In this document: positions 52,583 to 60,989 of the stretch, piece by piece | Position numbering within the stretch: the stretch's first letter is position 1 | Layout: each line of letters starts with the position of its first letter | Source of the DNA: an uncultured Muribaculum sp. | Lineage (GTDB): Bacteria > Bacteroidota > Bacteroidia > Bacteroidales > Muribaculaceae | DNA: 64,000 nt | NCBI GenBank assembly: GCA_910587665.1 | Contig: CAJUMZ010000014.1 | Span: 9,725 to 73,724 of the forward strand | Direction of reading: 5' to 3' | Notes under the pieces: generated by a model | What the model was told of the DNA's origin: nothing | Database searches by the model: none | Seen by the model: only the letters and a program-made list of their open reading frames with translations | Made by a program: the position numbers and the translations under genes

Positions 52583-55111
52583 TTATTTGTCGTAATGAAG
52601 TTTCACATTGTAAATCGTCAAAACAGAGCCAATAGCTACAGACTTATACTTATTAGCATCAAAAGTCTCATTTCTAAGTCCACCACCATCGTTAAGATCA
52701 TTTCCCGTAGGTACATTTACCTGCGGATAAGTTCTATCAGATGAGAGGAATTTAATCTTAATTTTATCAGCCTTAGCACCAAAACCATATTCAGGCAAAC
52801 TTATCACTTTATCGACCTTTGATTCCGAAGAACCAAGATCGGCAATACCGGAAGAAATAATATTACCTGAATTGTCAAGAATTTCAATTGCTACCTTGGC
52901 TTTTTCTCCTGACATTCCAGAATAGGTATATTGAAAAGACATTGATGACGGGCGAGAAGAATGGGCTATGCCTTCATTTCTAACCTCTCCACTTGCCGTA
53001 AAGCTATAACTGCCAAGGAAAAGTTCACCTGCCGCCTTATCTTCATCCTTAAATGTAGGAACATTTGTACAATAATGAGTTGTACTTGTAAATTTACCTG
53101 TTCTAGCCGGCTCTACCCCATCAAGGTCAAACGCCACACTTCTGATAACGCAACCATTATTTTCGACATAAGTTGACGGCACCCTGAACCAGGTATTATT
53201 TGTTGCCAGACTTGAGCATGTCTTACTATTTATTGAAGCCCAACCATCAGCCTCATTACGTTTAATTGACGACTTATTGTGATATGCAATCGCACCACAT
53301 AGCCAATCTCCGCCAACCTTCACGTCAGACATGTTGATTGTTTCGTGTACTTGCGAGAAGTCGCCGTTAGGCACGTCGGTGGCAGCCTCGGTAGAGAATT
53401 TGGGCGAATATACACCATCTCTTACAAATATCGAATATTCCTTGCCCGGGGTAAGACCTGAGTAGACAAACCATTTGTTTGCAGCATCATATTCGGGGAC
53501 TATCGCCGAGGAGGCATCCTTTATTTCAAGCCAGCTTTTTTCCTTGACAATATCGATGAACGCGTCGGAAAATCCGTCAACCTTCACATAGGCGGTCTTA
53601 GTGTAAGCGTCATATGCAAAAGTCGGGTCAGCCCATGCCACATCAACATTTACCGTCTCGCGCTCCCTGCCATTATAATAAAGGGTCACAGGCTGTGAGG
53701 CACGGCGGTCAACCGGCAGCCGGAGAGTGTACACATAATTGTCGCCACCCTTGTCGACCGGAGATCCTGCGACACACGGCACATCCATGCCCCTTTCGTC
53801 AACAGTCTTGAACGATACCAGCGAAAGGTCGCCTCCATCGTAGCTGACATTCAGTTCGACCTCCTCGCGGTCATACTGACGCACGGGAGAGTTGGTAGCC
53901 TTGAGGGTTACGGGAATTGTGGTGAACGTAAGGGAGACAGGCTCGCTTACGCGGGTCTTGGCATCCTTTACTATGAGCGAGATCTCATGAGAGCCCTCGG
54001 GAAGGCGGTTGATAAATCCGGTAACATCGACCATCGCGAGCTTGTCGGTGTTATTGAACAGACCGACAGCGGTTATACCCTCAGCCTTAAGCTTTTCCTG
54101 AAGAGAAGCATCGGCCTTAAAAAGGTTGACCGATGTACCAAACGAGGGCGCATAAGGAGATTCAGTGCCTGAAGAGGTTACCGAAAGGAGCACCTCGGCA
54201 ATCTTGCCTTCGGCTGAAATGTTGAACCGCAGAGGATCTCCGCTGTAAGAGCCGACCTTTGCCGAGATAGTCTCACCGGGATTGAATCCCTCGGCAGTCA
54301 CTTCGGGAGGGGCGGCAGAGAAGAAATCATTGCTGAGATCCACCTCGACAGTCTCCACTTCGTCGATATTGTCGTCGAATGTGATTGAAAGTGTCGGGCT
54401 GCCTATCTGGCCGGCATTGACATCATATTTAACTCGATACAAGAAAGCTTCCTGCGCGCTGAAGTTCTTCGGGTTGAGATGGGCCTCCTTGCCGTTGATA
54501 TATGTCGCAGCCATGGTGACATTTATAAAACCCGGGGTAACAAACTTGCTCGCACCGTCGATGCCGGCGATTGTCACCGCGGCACTGTTCTTATCGCTTT
54601 TTAGCGTGGTCGAATAGTCCTTGAAGTAGCTTTTGAAAGCATCGGTATAGGTCACCTCGACGAGCGAGTTGGCAAGCCTCGCGGTGATGTCGACCTGCGA
54701 TACCGCCTGCTCGTTCACCCTAAGCTGCTGCTTACCGTAGACATAAGGCTTGTCATCCTGATCAAGGGGATCGCCGAAATATGCCTCGAGCGTATAGGCA
54801 CCCGCCTTTACGCCGGCTTCCATGTTTTCTTCAAACTCGGCTACAGTCTTATATTCAACCGGCTCGCCTCCCACAGGGGTTAGGCGGATACTGAATTGAT
54901 CCACAGTCGGGAAATTGGGGACAACAGCCGTTTCTCCGGCCCTGCCCTGAGTGGTGAGATTGTCCAAATCGCTTGAAACCGTCAGGTTAAGGACGATCGT
55001 GCCCTTGCCTCCCCCGGCTTCTTTCCATGGATCCTCGCCCGCGCACGACGCCAGCAACATAGTTGCCGACAATAGCATAGCGTAACTTCTGAATCTCATT
55101 TCCATTATCAT
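52583..55111 (-). CDS. Large DUF4493 surface lipoprotein with AT-rich C-terminal module
   Basis: 842 residues, first gene of the operon. Three ATGs (55111, 55105, 55099) are possible; the last gives the most usual lipoprotein signal (MRFRSYAMLLSATMLLASC). DUF4493 at ~35-250 (VKAGAYTLEAYFGDP, VDITARLANSLVEVTY, FVTPGFINVTM), then several Ig-like repeats (~270-560), and a C-terminal PCMD-like module from VPNGDFSQVHETINM onward (~590-842). The DNA encoding this last module (52,583-53,330) is visibly AT-rich compared with the rest of the gene, suggesting a swapped domain. Confidence 0.86.
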   Translation of the reverse strand: MIMEMRFRSYAMLLSATMLLASCAGEDPWKEAGGGKGTIVLNLTVSSDLDNLTTQGRAGETAVVPNFPTVDQFSIRLTPVGGEPVEYKTVAEFEENMEAGVKAGAYTLEAYFGDPLDQDDKPYVYGKQQLRVNEQAVSQVDITARLANSLVEVTYTDAFKSYFKDYSTTLKSDKNSAAVTIAGIDGASKFVTPGFINVTMAATYINGKEAHLNPKNFSAQEAFLYRVKYDVNAGQIGSPTLSITFDDNIDEVETVEVDLSNDFFSAAPPEVTAEGFNPGETISAKVGSYSGDPLRFNISAEGKIAEVLLSVTSSGTESPYAPSFGTSVNLFKADASLQEKLKAEGITAVGLFNNTDKLAMVDVTGFINRLPEGSHEISLIVKDAKTRVSEPVSLTFTTIPVTLKATNSPVRQYDREEVELNVSYDGGDLSLVSFKTVDERGMDVPCVAGSPVDKGGDNYVYTLRLPVDRRASQPVTLYYNGRERETVNVDVAWADPTFAYDAYTKTAYVKVDGFSDAFIDIVKEKSWLEIKDASSAIVPEYDAANKWFVYSGLTPGKEYSIFVRDGVYSPKFSTEAATDVPNGDFSQVHETINMSDVKVGGDWLCGAIAYHNKSSIKRNEADGWASINSKTCSSLATNNTWFRVPSTYVENNGCVIRSVAFDLDGVEPARTGKFTSTTHYCTNVPTFKDEDKAAGELFLGSYSFTASGEVRNEGIAHSSRPSSMSFQYTYSGMSGEKAKVAIEILDNSGNIISSGIADLGSSESKVDKVISLPEYGFGAKADKIKIKFLSSDRTYPQVNVPTGNDLNDGGGLRNETFDANKYKSVAIGSVLTIYNVKLHYDK

Positions 55112-55206
55112 AGATGATTAGTTAGATATCATTAGCAAAATATATTCCAACAAGAGCCGCACACAATCCAATCACAGCATCGACAAGACCCTTATTTAGG
55201 AATGTA

Positions 55207-55214
55207 CAAATTTA
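55207..55214 (-). promoter_or_regulatory. -7 box of the DUF4493/PCMD operon
   Basis: TAAATTTG on the minus strand, a perfect match, 95-107 nt before the candidate starts. The rest of 55,112-55,313 holds no gene. Confidence 0.5.
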
Positions 55215-55313
55215 CTAACAATATTTGATTTAGGAAAATTTTAGTAAAACTTTCCTATAACTAATGAGCAAAAGTGTCAAAATATAGAATCTAAGCCTCA
55301 ATAGCACATTATG

Positions 55314-55856
55314 TCATGCCATTTCTTCAAAAATTGCGGAAATGTCATCACCGGAGGCTTGGTAAGCAGAGTCAACAAGATATGCAACAACCGATTTCAT
55401 CAGCTTTATCTCTCCAACATCTTCCATAGCCTTGAACAGCCGTTTAAACCGAGCATCTTTGCTTGACATCACATTTTTTGTTTGAGCAGTAAATTCGCTC
55501 AGGACATGCGAAAGACCAAAATCACTCATTTTCACACCTGCGGCATCGGCACATGACAGTATGAAACCGTCGGCAGCAGGATACACAAGGATGATGAAAT
55601 GCGGTCTACTATGGTGACGAAGCAATTTAATATGCTCGCTTGCAGCTACATCGTTAAATTCATCAAGATAACTCGGCCTTCTTTTATCAGCATCGATAAT
55701 GCCTACAGCAAAACGATTGGAAAATTTCTCCCGCATTATTTTAGCAACTTGATTACAGCCTTTCTGATGATTGCATCCACCGGTACACACCAATGTCTCG
55801 ACAAGATTAGTGTCGACATAACATTCAGGAATTACGAAATCTACACGTCTGTTCAT
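55314..55856 (-). CDS. TOPRIM-like partner of the ATPase
   Basis: 180 residues. The N-terminal half has an acidic pattern like TOPRIM folds: VIPECYVDTNLVETL with a conserved-looking Glu, then FAVGIIDADKRRPSY with a DxD motif after a hydrophobic strand. CTGGCNHQKGCNQV between them is Cys-rich. The C-terminal half is helical. It starts inside the stop of the ATPase gene (ATGA overlap), so the two are expressed together. Pairs of an SMC-like ATPase and a TOPRIM nuclease are typical of OLD, PARIS and similar phage-defence systems; I cannot assign this one to a named type. Confidence 0.7.
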   Translation of the reverse strand: MNRRVDFVIPECYVDTNLVETLVCTGGCNHQKGCNQVAKIMREKFSNRFAVGIIDADKRRPSYLDEFNDVAASEHIKLLRHHSRPHFIILVYPAADGFILSCADAAGVKMSDFGLSHVLSEFTAQTKNVMSSKDARFKRLFKAMEDVGEIKLMKSVVAYLVDSAYQASGDDISAIFEEMA

Positions 55857-56851
55857 TTTCCAAGATATGCCTCAAGATTATAGAACAGATCCATACCGTT
55901 GTCATATGCATCCTGAAGCTGCTCATCAGTAAGCCTGCTTACAATCGTAGCATTATCTTCCATATCGACAATGTACACAGCCAAATCATCACCCGCGCTT
56001 TCAAGCAAAGAGTTTACGACATAAGGGCTATGCGTCGTTATGAAAAATTGGTTGCTCTCGGATGCCATGATATCATTTACCACATTAGAGATATATGGAG
56101 GGAATGTGTGGGCTTCCGGCTCCTCAAAGCATATCACCTTGTTGCTATTGCTCTCAATTGCAGCCTTATAAAAAATCAACCGCTGCAAAGAATCAGCAAG
56201 CGAGCCGAACGGTACAAGGAACATATCAAGGCCGTTTTCCCTCATCGCCTTAATCTGCTGAGAGCCTGAATCAAACATCATTTTCAGACCATAGCCGTGA
56301 AAAAGCTCAGCAAGATTAGCTTTCAATTCAGGCATATTAGCCACTGTCTCCATCAAATTTGCACCGGATGGGGGAAGCAAGAAACCGAGATTTGACGATT
56401 CCGCAGCAAAATGTCTTGGGAAAAAATATGCAAGAATATTCGGGAATATTTCCGGCTCTTTCTTTGTCAGAAGCGTCAGTGACGAAGAGAAAGAATATCT
56501 GGATATATCATCCTTGGCTTTTATGTCAACAGACAATCCGTTATTGGGCATTCTACCAAGGCTAAGAGAATTTTCATCGACTGACACCTCCACGGCAGAT
56601 GAAGAAACCCCGTTATGGAATAAATCTGCAGCATTCTCAATTCGCAAAAGATTCTTCAGCGATTTGTTTGAAGAATTTACCATGTACGGTACATCAAACA
56701 TGGAAAGCGCCTCGAGAATATTGCTCTTACCCACATTAGGCCTTCCTATCAACACATTTATGCGCCGACAGTCGGAGAGCGTCACCGATTTTATTGACTT
56801 GAAATTCCTGATAGATACGCTCTTTATGTTGCTGAATGCAGATTTGCCCAT
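55853..56851 (-). CDS. AAA15/OLD-like ATPase
   Basis: 332 residues with an ABC/SMC-type ATPase fold: NFKSIKSVTLSDCRRINVLIGRPNVGKSNILEAL (Walker A split across GRPNVGKSN), Walker B KVICFEEPEAHTFPPYI, and the switch His in QFFITTHSPYVVNSLLE. The insertion between Walker A and B is short. It is translated from a probably leaderless mRNA, since a perfect -7 box ends 8 nt before the start. It is coupled to the TOPRIM-like gene. Likely senses or restrains a phage-related signal; that is inference from family. Confidence 0.85.
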   Translation of the reverse strand: MGKSAFSNIKSVSIRNFKSIKSVTLSDCRRINVLIGRPNVGKSNILEALSMFDVPYMVNSSNKSLKNLLRIENAADLFHNGVSSSAVEVSVDENSLSLGRMPNNGLSVDIKAKDDISRYSFSSSLTLLTKKEPEIFPNILAYFFPRHFAAESSNLGFLLPPSGANLMETVANMPELKANLAELFHGYGLKMMFDSGSQQIKAMRENGLDMFLVPFGSLADSLQRLIFYKAAIESNSNKVICFEEPEAHTFPPYISNVVNDIMASESNQFFITTHSPYVVNSLLESAGDDLAVYIVDMEDNATIVSRLTDEQLQDAYDNGMDLFYNLEAYLGK

Positions 56852-56858
56852 AATTCAC

Positions 56859-56866
56859 AAAGTTAC
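56859..56866 (-). promoter_or_regulatory. -7 box abutting the ATPase start
   Basis: TAACTTTG on the minus strand, 7 nt before the start codon at 56851, which implies a leaderless transcript. Confidence 0.55.
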
Positions 56867-56891
56867 GAAATTATTTTGACACCGAATGCGT

Positions 56892-56936
56892 CATCCTGCA
56901 ACTAATTCTCAAGACAAAAATAGGAGTTGCGGGATG
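56892..56936. terminator. Hairpin between the acyl-CoA ligase and ATPase genes
   Basis: CATCCTGCAAC (56892-56902) pairs with GTTGCGGGATG (56926-56936), 11 bp with one G-T pair. It directly follows the ligase stop and probably ends that transcript. Confidence 0.65.
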
Positions 56937-56937
56937 G

Positions 56938-58608
56938 CTACGCGTTGTAGAGGTAACGCTTGATGGAGCGTTTAGGGGTCTTTTCAAATTCGTTGGCGAT
57001 AAGCTGGATGCGGTCGACGCGTTCATATGGGGCGACAAGCTTGTTGAGATCGGCAAGCACCTTATCCATTTCCTCGGGCAACTGCTCATTGGTTATGCCG
57101 AATTTATCCATAGCCTCATAGTCGGGATAAACGAGCGCGATCAGACGATTGTTACGCTCCACGACAAGGCTCTCGGCGACATACGGCATGTTATTGAGCT
57201 TCGCCTCTATCTCCTCGGGATAGATATTCTGCCCGTTTGACGACAATATCATAGTCTTGTAACGACCTTTTATGAATATCGTGCCGTCATCGGAGCGTGT
57301 GCCCATATCGCCGGTGTGAAGCCATCCCTCCGGGTCAAGCACCGCCTCCGTGGCATTGACATTCTTGTAATATCCCTTCATGACATTCACGCCTCGCACG
57401 CATATCTCACCAGGCACATTGACCGGGTCGTCACTTAGAATCTTGCTGTGCATGATACCGGGCAATGTCCTGCCCGACGAGCCGATGACAAACTGCCTCC
57501 ACGGCGTATAGCTGATCAAAGGCCCGCACTCGGTCATGCCGTAGCCAACCGTAAACGGGAACTTTATGCGATGGAGAAACTCCTCAACCTCATGATTGAG
57601 CGGCGCACCTCCAACTATAACCTCCTCGAACGCGCCTCCAAAAGCCTCAACTAGCTTACGGCGGATAATGGCATAGAACGCCTTGTCGACACCAGGCACC
57701 TGCAAAGCCCATCGTACGCCTTTCTTGGTGAGCATAGGCAATATCTGCTTGCGGTATATCTTCTCAAGTATCAACGGCACACAGATAACAAGGTTGGGCC
57801 TTACCTCGGATAGCGCCTTAAGAAGCAGGTTGGGAGAAGGGAGCTTGCCGAACACCGTAATATGAGTGCCGACCGCAAGGGGCACAAGCATGTCAAAGGC
57901 ACAGCCATAGGCATGGGCAAGCGGGAGGAAAGAAAGACACCGCGAGCCTTGAAAATGAAGGCGCGACAGAATACCGAAACTCACGTTGCCCCACAGGTTG
58001 CGGTAGGTAAGCATGACTCCTTTTGAAAAACCCGTAGTGCCTGACGTGTAGTTAAGCACCGCCACGGAATCATCCGGAGGAGTAACATATTTGACATATC
58101 CGGGCACGAACTCACCCTTATATTTGCGACGGAAACGACGGTTGATATTTTTTGTCACATTAGTGAGCACTCCGCCGTTACGCGGATCCTCGGCAAGCAT
58201 CTTACCGGTAGTCAGTGAGATCACGCCCCTCAGGCGCGGCATCTTCTCAAGCTCGAATGTCTCCCATATGTTATTGTCAACAAATAGCATGACGCTCTCC
58301 GAATGATTGACGATATGCTGCGCGTCGGTAGGATTGAACTCCTGAAGTATCGGCACAATGGTAGCACCATAGGTGATAGTGGCGATAAACACCATTATCC
58401 ACCCCGGAGAATTCTTGCCTATAAGCGCCACCTTATCACCCCGCTTCAATCCGCTAAGTTCAAATGTCATATGAATCTTCGCTATCTCATATGAGAGTTC
58501 CGCATAAGTGAATGTCTTACCATTGCCATAGTCGGTCAAAGCGGGAAGCGACCAGTTGTCACGGAAGCCGGAGGCATATATATCGTTAAGATGTTCGGGA
58601 ATGTCCAT
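56938..58608 (-). CDS. AMP-forming long-chain acyl-CoA ligase
   Basis: Activates a carboxylic acid, probably a long-chain fatty acid, as acyl-AMP and then acyl-CoA. The start is the ATG at 58608 (MDIPEHLNDIYASGF, 556 residues); the longer reading would begin inside the promoter. Motifs: phosphate loop LNYTSGTTGFSKGVML, VGYGMTECGPLISYT, HTGDMGTRSDDGTIFIKGR and the C-terminal catalytic Lys in EKTPKRSIKRYLY. Monocistronic. Substrate chain length cannot be read from sequence. Confidence 0.92.
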   Translation of the reverse strand: MDIPEHLNDIYASGFRDNWSLPALTDYGNGKTFTYAELSYEIAKIHMTFELSGLKRGDKVALIGKNSPGWIMVFIATITYGATIVPILQEFNPTDAQHIVNHSESVMLFVDNNIWETFELEKMPRLRGVISLTTGKMLAEDPRNGGVLTNVTKNINRRFRRKYKGEFVPGYVKYVTPPDDSVAVLNYTSGTTGFSKGVMLTYRNLWGNVSFGILSRLHFQGSRCLSFLPLAHAYGCAFDMLVPLAVGTHITVFGKLPSPNLLLKALSEVRPNLVICVPLILEKIYRKQILPMLTKKGVRWALQVPGVDKAFYAIIRRKLVEAFGGAFEEVIVGGAPLNHEVEEFLHRIKFPFTVGYGMTECGPLISYTPWRQFVIGSSGRTLPGIMHSKILSDDPVNVPGEICVRGVNVMKGYYKNVNATEAVLDPEGWLHTGDMGTRSDDGTIFIKGRYKTMILSSNGQNIYPEEIEAKLNNMPYVAESLVVERNNRLIALVYPDYEAMDKFGITNEQLPEEMDKVLADLNKLVAPYERVDRIQLIANEFEKTPKRSIKRYLYNA

Positions 58609-58656
58609 AATAATAAAAATACAATTATAGTACCAATTAGTTTGAAACGGCAGGCA

Positions 58657-58664
58657 CAAATGTA
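58657..58664 (-). promoter_or_regulatory. -7 box of the acyl-CoA ligase gene
   Basis: TACATTTG on the minus strand, a perfect match, 48 nt before the chosen start; it rules out the longer start at 58659. Confidence 0.6.
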
Positions 58665-58728
58665 CGCATTATTTCGCAAACGAATGAAATTACAACCGAA
58701 TTATGCACCACGATACATTATATTGTAG

Positions 58729-58736
58729 TAATTTTG
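58729..58736 (+). promoter_or_regulatory. -7 box abutting the mtaB start
   Basis: TAATTTTG, a perfect match, ending 4 nt before the ATG at 58741, which implies a leaderless transcript. Confidence 0.55.
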
Positions 58737-58740
58737 CAGC

Positions 58741-60060
58741 ATGATTGACAATACTACATTTGGCAACGGCACCGCGCTGTTTCACACCTTCGGCTGCAAG
58801 CTCAACTTTGCGGAGACCTCCACAGTGGCACGATTGTTTGCCGATCATGGCATCCGCCGGGTGCAGTCCGGAGAGACGCCCGACATAGTTGTGATCAACA
58901 CTTGCAGTGTCACAGAAATCGCCGACAAGAAGTGTCGTCAGGCAATACACCGCTTCAACCGGCTGTATCCCGAGGCGGCCATCGTTGTCACAGGTTGTTA
59001 CGCCCAATTGAAAAGCGACGAGATCGCTGCAATCCCCGGAGTCGAGATAGTAGCAGGCACCGACCGCAAGCTCGCCCTTCCGGAATATATCGAACAGTGG
59101 CTGAAAAGTCGCGACAAAGCCTCATTCATAACCCCCACACGCGACATAACCAAATTTGACCCGTCATGCTCGCGAGGCGACCGCACCCGCTATTTTCTTA
59201 AAGTACAAGACGGATGCGACTACTGGTGCAGCTACTGCACCATACCGATGGCGCGCGGTCGAAGCCGTTCGGGGAGCATCGACAGCATCGTGGCGCAAGC
59301 TGCAGGAGTCGTCGCCGAAGGAGGTAAAGAGATTGTGATAACCGGCGTCAATATAGGCGATTTCGGCAAAGGGCGTGCCGACACGTTCCATGACCTGATA
59401 AAGGCACTTGATGAAGTCGACGGGATAGAACGTTACCGCATCTCGTCAATCGAGCCCAACCTGCTGACTGAGGAAATCATCGAATGGGTTGCCGGATCAA
59501 AGCGGTTTATGCCTCATTTCCATGTGCCGCTACAGGCAGGAAGCGATGAGGTGCTGCGTCTGATGCGCCGGCATTACGACACGTCATTGTTCCGCAGCCG
59601 CATAGAATGCATCCGCTCTGTTATCCCCCACGCTTTTATCGGGGTCGACCTTATAGCCGGCGCACGGGGGGAGACCGAAGAATTGTTTGAAGCCTCACGC
59701 GAATTTGTAGAATCGCTCGACATATCACGGCTCCACGTATTCCCCTACTCCGAACGACCCGGCACCCGCGCACTCGAAATAGGACATGTGGTAAGCCAGC
59801 GTGAAAAGCACCGCCGTACCAATGTGATGCTCGGCGTATCGGAACGGAAACTCGCCGGGTTTACTTCAAGATTCACCGGCAAGGTGAGACCCGTGCTGCT
59901 CGAACACCCGCAAGGAAAGAAACCGATGAACGGATTTACCGACAATTATATTAAGGTGGAAGTAGACGCCGACCGCTCGCTCGCCGGTTCAATCGTGCCT
60001 GTAAGACTCGGGGATGCCGACCCGTCGGGCGAATTTGTAAAAGGAGAAGTTGTATTATGA
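58741..60060 (+). CDS. mtaB: tRNA t6A37 methylthiotransferase MtaB
   Basis: Radical SAM enzyme that makes 2-methylthio-t6A at position 37 of ANN-decoding tRNAs. 439 residues, normal length. The N-terminal MTTase domain has FGCKLNFAETS, NTCSVTEIADKKCRQ and TGCYAQL, whose three Cys bind the auxiliary cluster. The radical SAM CxxxCxxC motif is in QDGCDYWCSYCTIP. A TRAM-like domain lies at the C-terminus. It begins a cluster with the acyltransferase and glycosyltransferase genes, overlapping the next gene by 4 nt. Confidence 0.95.
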   Translation: MIDNTTFGNGTALFHTFGCKLNFAETSTVARLFADHGIRRVQSGETPDIVVINTCSVTEIADKKCRQAIHRFNRLYPEAAIVVTGCYAQLKSDEIAAIPGVEIVAGTDRKLALPEYIEQWLKSRDKASFITPTRDITKFDPSCSRGDRTRYFLKVQDGCDYWCSYCTIPMARGRSRSGSIDSIVAQAAGVVAEGGKEIVITGVNIGDFGKGRADTFHDLIKALDEVDGIERYRISSIEPNLLTEEIIEWVAGSKRFMPHFHVPLQAGSDEVLRLMRRHYDTSLFRSRIECIRSVIPHAFIGVDLIAGARGETEELFEASREFVESLDISRLHVFPYSERPGTRALEIGHVVSQREKHRRTNVMLGVSERKLAGFTSRFTGKVRPVLLEHPQGKKPMNGFTDNYIKVEVDADRSLAGSIVPVRLGDADPSGEFVKGEVVL

Positions 60061-60989
60061 AATATCCATGGTATTATACCCCGCTCGGATGGCTTCTGCA
60101 CGGAATGGCGCGACTGCCGTTCAGGGCGTTGTATGCGATAAGCGACGTGCTCTTCGTGGTGGTTTACCATATCGCCCGCTATCGCCGCGATGTGGTGAAA
60201 GATAATATCGCGAGATCATTTCCCGACAAGCCACAGGATGAGCAGAAGCGAATCATACGTCAGTTTTACCGCCATTTCACCGACTATTTTGTAGAGACAA
60301 TAAAGCTCGCCCACGTATCCGACAACGAGATGCGCCGTCGCATGAAATTTGTAGGCACGGAGATGATTGACCGCTATTTTGACGAAGGAAGGTCGATCGC
60401 CATGTATTTCTCCCACTGCGGCAACTGGGAATGGGCGCCCTCCATCACATTGTGGACACGCCACAAGCCGTCGGAAGGAACCGTATTCGCACAGGTCTAC
60501 CGCCCGCTTACAAACCCGTGGTTTGACGCCTATTTCTTAAAATTACGCAGCCGGTTTGGCTCTGTATCATACGACAAACGCCTCGTATTCCGCGATCTCC
60601 TGCGTCTGCGCCGCGACGGCAAGCTCTCCATTACCGGATTCATGAGCGACCAAAAGCCGAGCCACAACGACACAGTGCATGTGCTGAAGTTCCTGAACCA
60701 TCCCACCGCTATCATAACCGGCACAGAGACCATCGTGCGCAAGCTTGATCTCGTGGCGATATACTGGGACATGGAGAAACTGAGCCGCGGACATTACCGC
60801 ATCACGGCAAGACTCATAACCGACAACGCCGCTTCCATGCCGCAATTTGCCATCACCGATGCCTATACCCGCATGCTTGAGACGACAATAATGCGCCAAC
60901 CGTCGATATGGCTCTGGAGTCACCGCCGCTGGAAAAACAGTGTGGAATATTCCGACAACACCACCCCTGACACCCGCAGCAATGAATAA
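60057..60989 (+). CDS. Lipid A-type lauroyl/myristoyl acyltransferase (LpxL family)
   Basis: 310 residues, inner-membrane associated through an N-terminal hydrophobic segment (RALYAISDVLFVVVYHIARYRRDVV). The catalytic HxxxxE motif is in FSHCGNWEWAPS, followed by the acyl-acceptor region VYRPLTNPWFDAYFLKLRSRFGSV and SDQKPSH. It transfers secondary acyl chains to lipid A precursors. It overlaps mtaB by 4 nt and the glycosyltransferase by 8 nt. Confidence 0.92.
   Translation: MKYPWYYTPLGWLLHGMARLPFRALYAISDVLFVVVYHIARYRRDVVKDNIARSFPDKPQDEQKRIIRQFYRHFTDYFVETIKLAHVSDNEMRRRMKFVGTEMIDRYFDEGRSIAMYFSHCGNWEWAPSITLWTRHKPSEGTVFAQVYRPLTNPWFDAYFLKLRSRFGSVSYDKRLVFRDLLRLRRDGKLSITGFMSDQKPSHNDTVHVLKFLNHPTAIITGTETIVRKLDLVAIYWDMEKLSRGHYRITARLITDNAASMPQFAITDAYTRMLETTIMRQPSIWLWSHRRWKNSVEYSDNTTPDTRSNE

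Noticed and set aside
55314..56851. Calling the ATPase/TOPRIM-like pair PARIS, Gabija or Septu
   Set aside because: Both proteins are too short for AriA/AriB or GajA/GajB, and the second has no HNH motif as PtuB would; only a generic assignment is supported.
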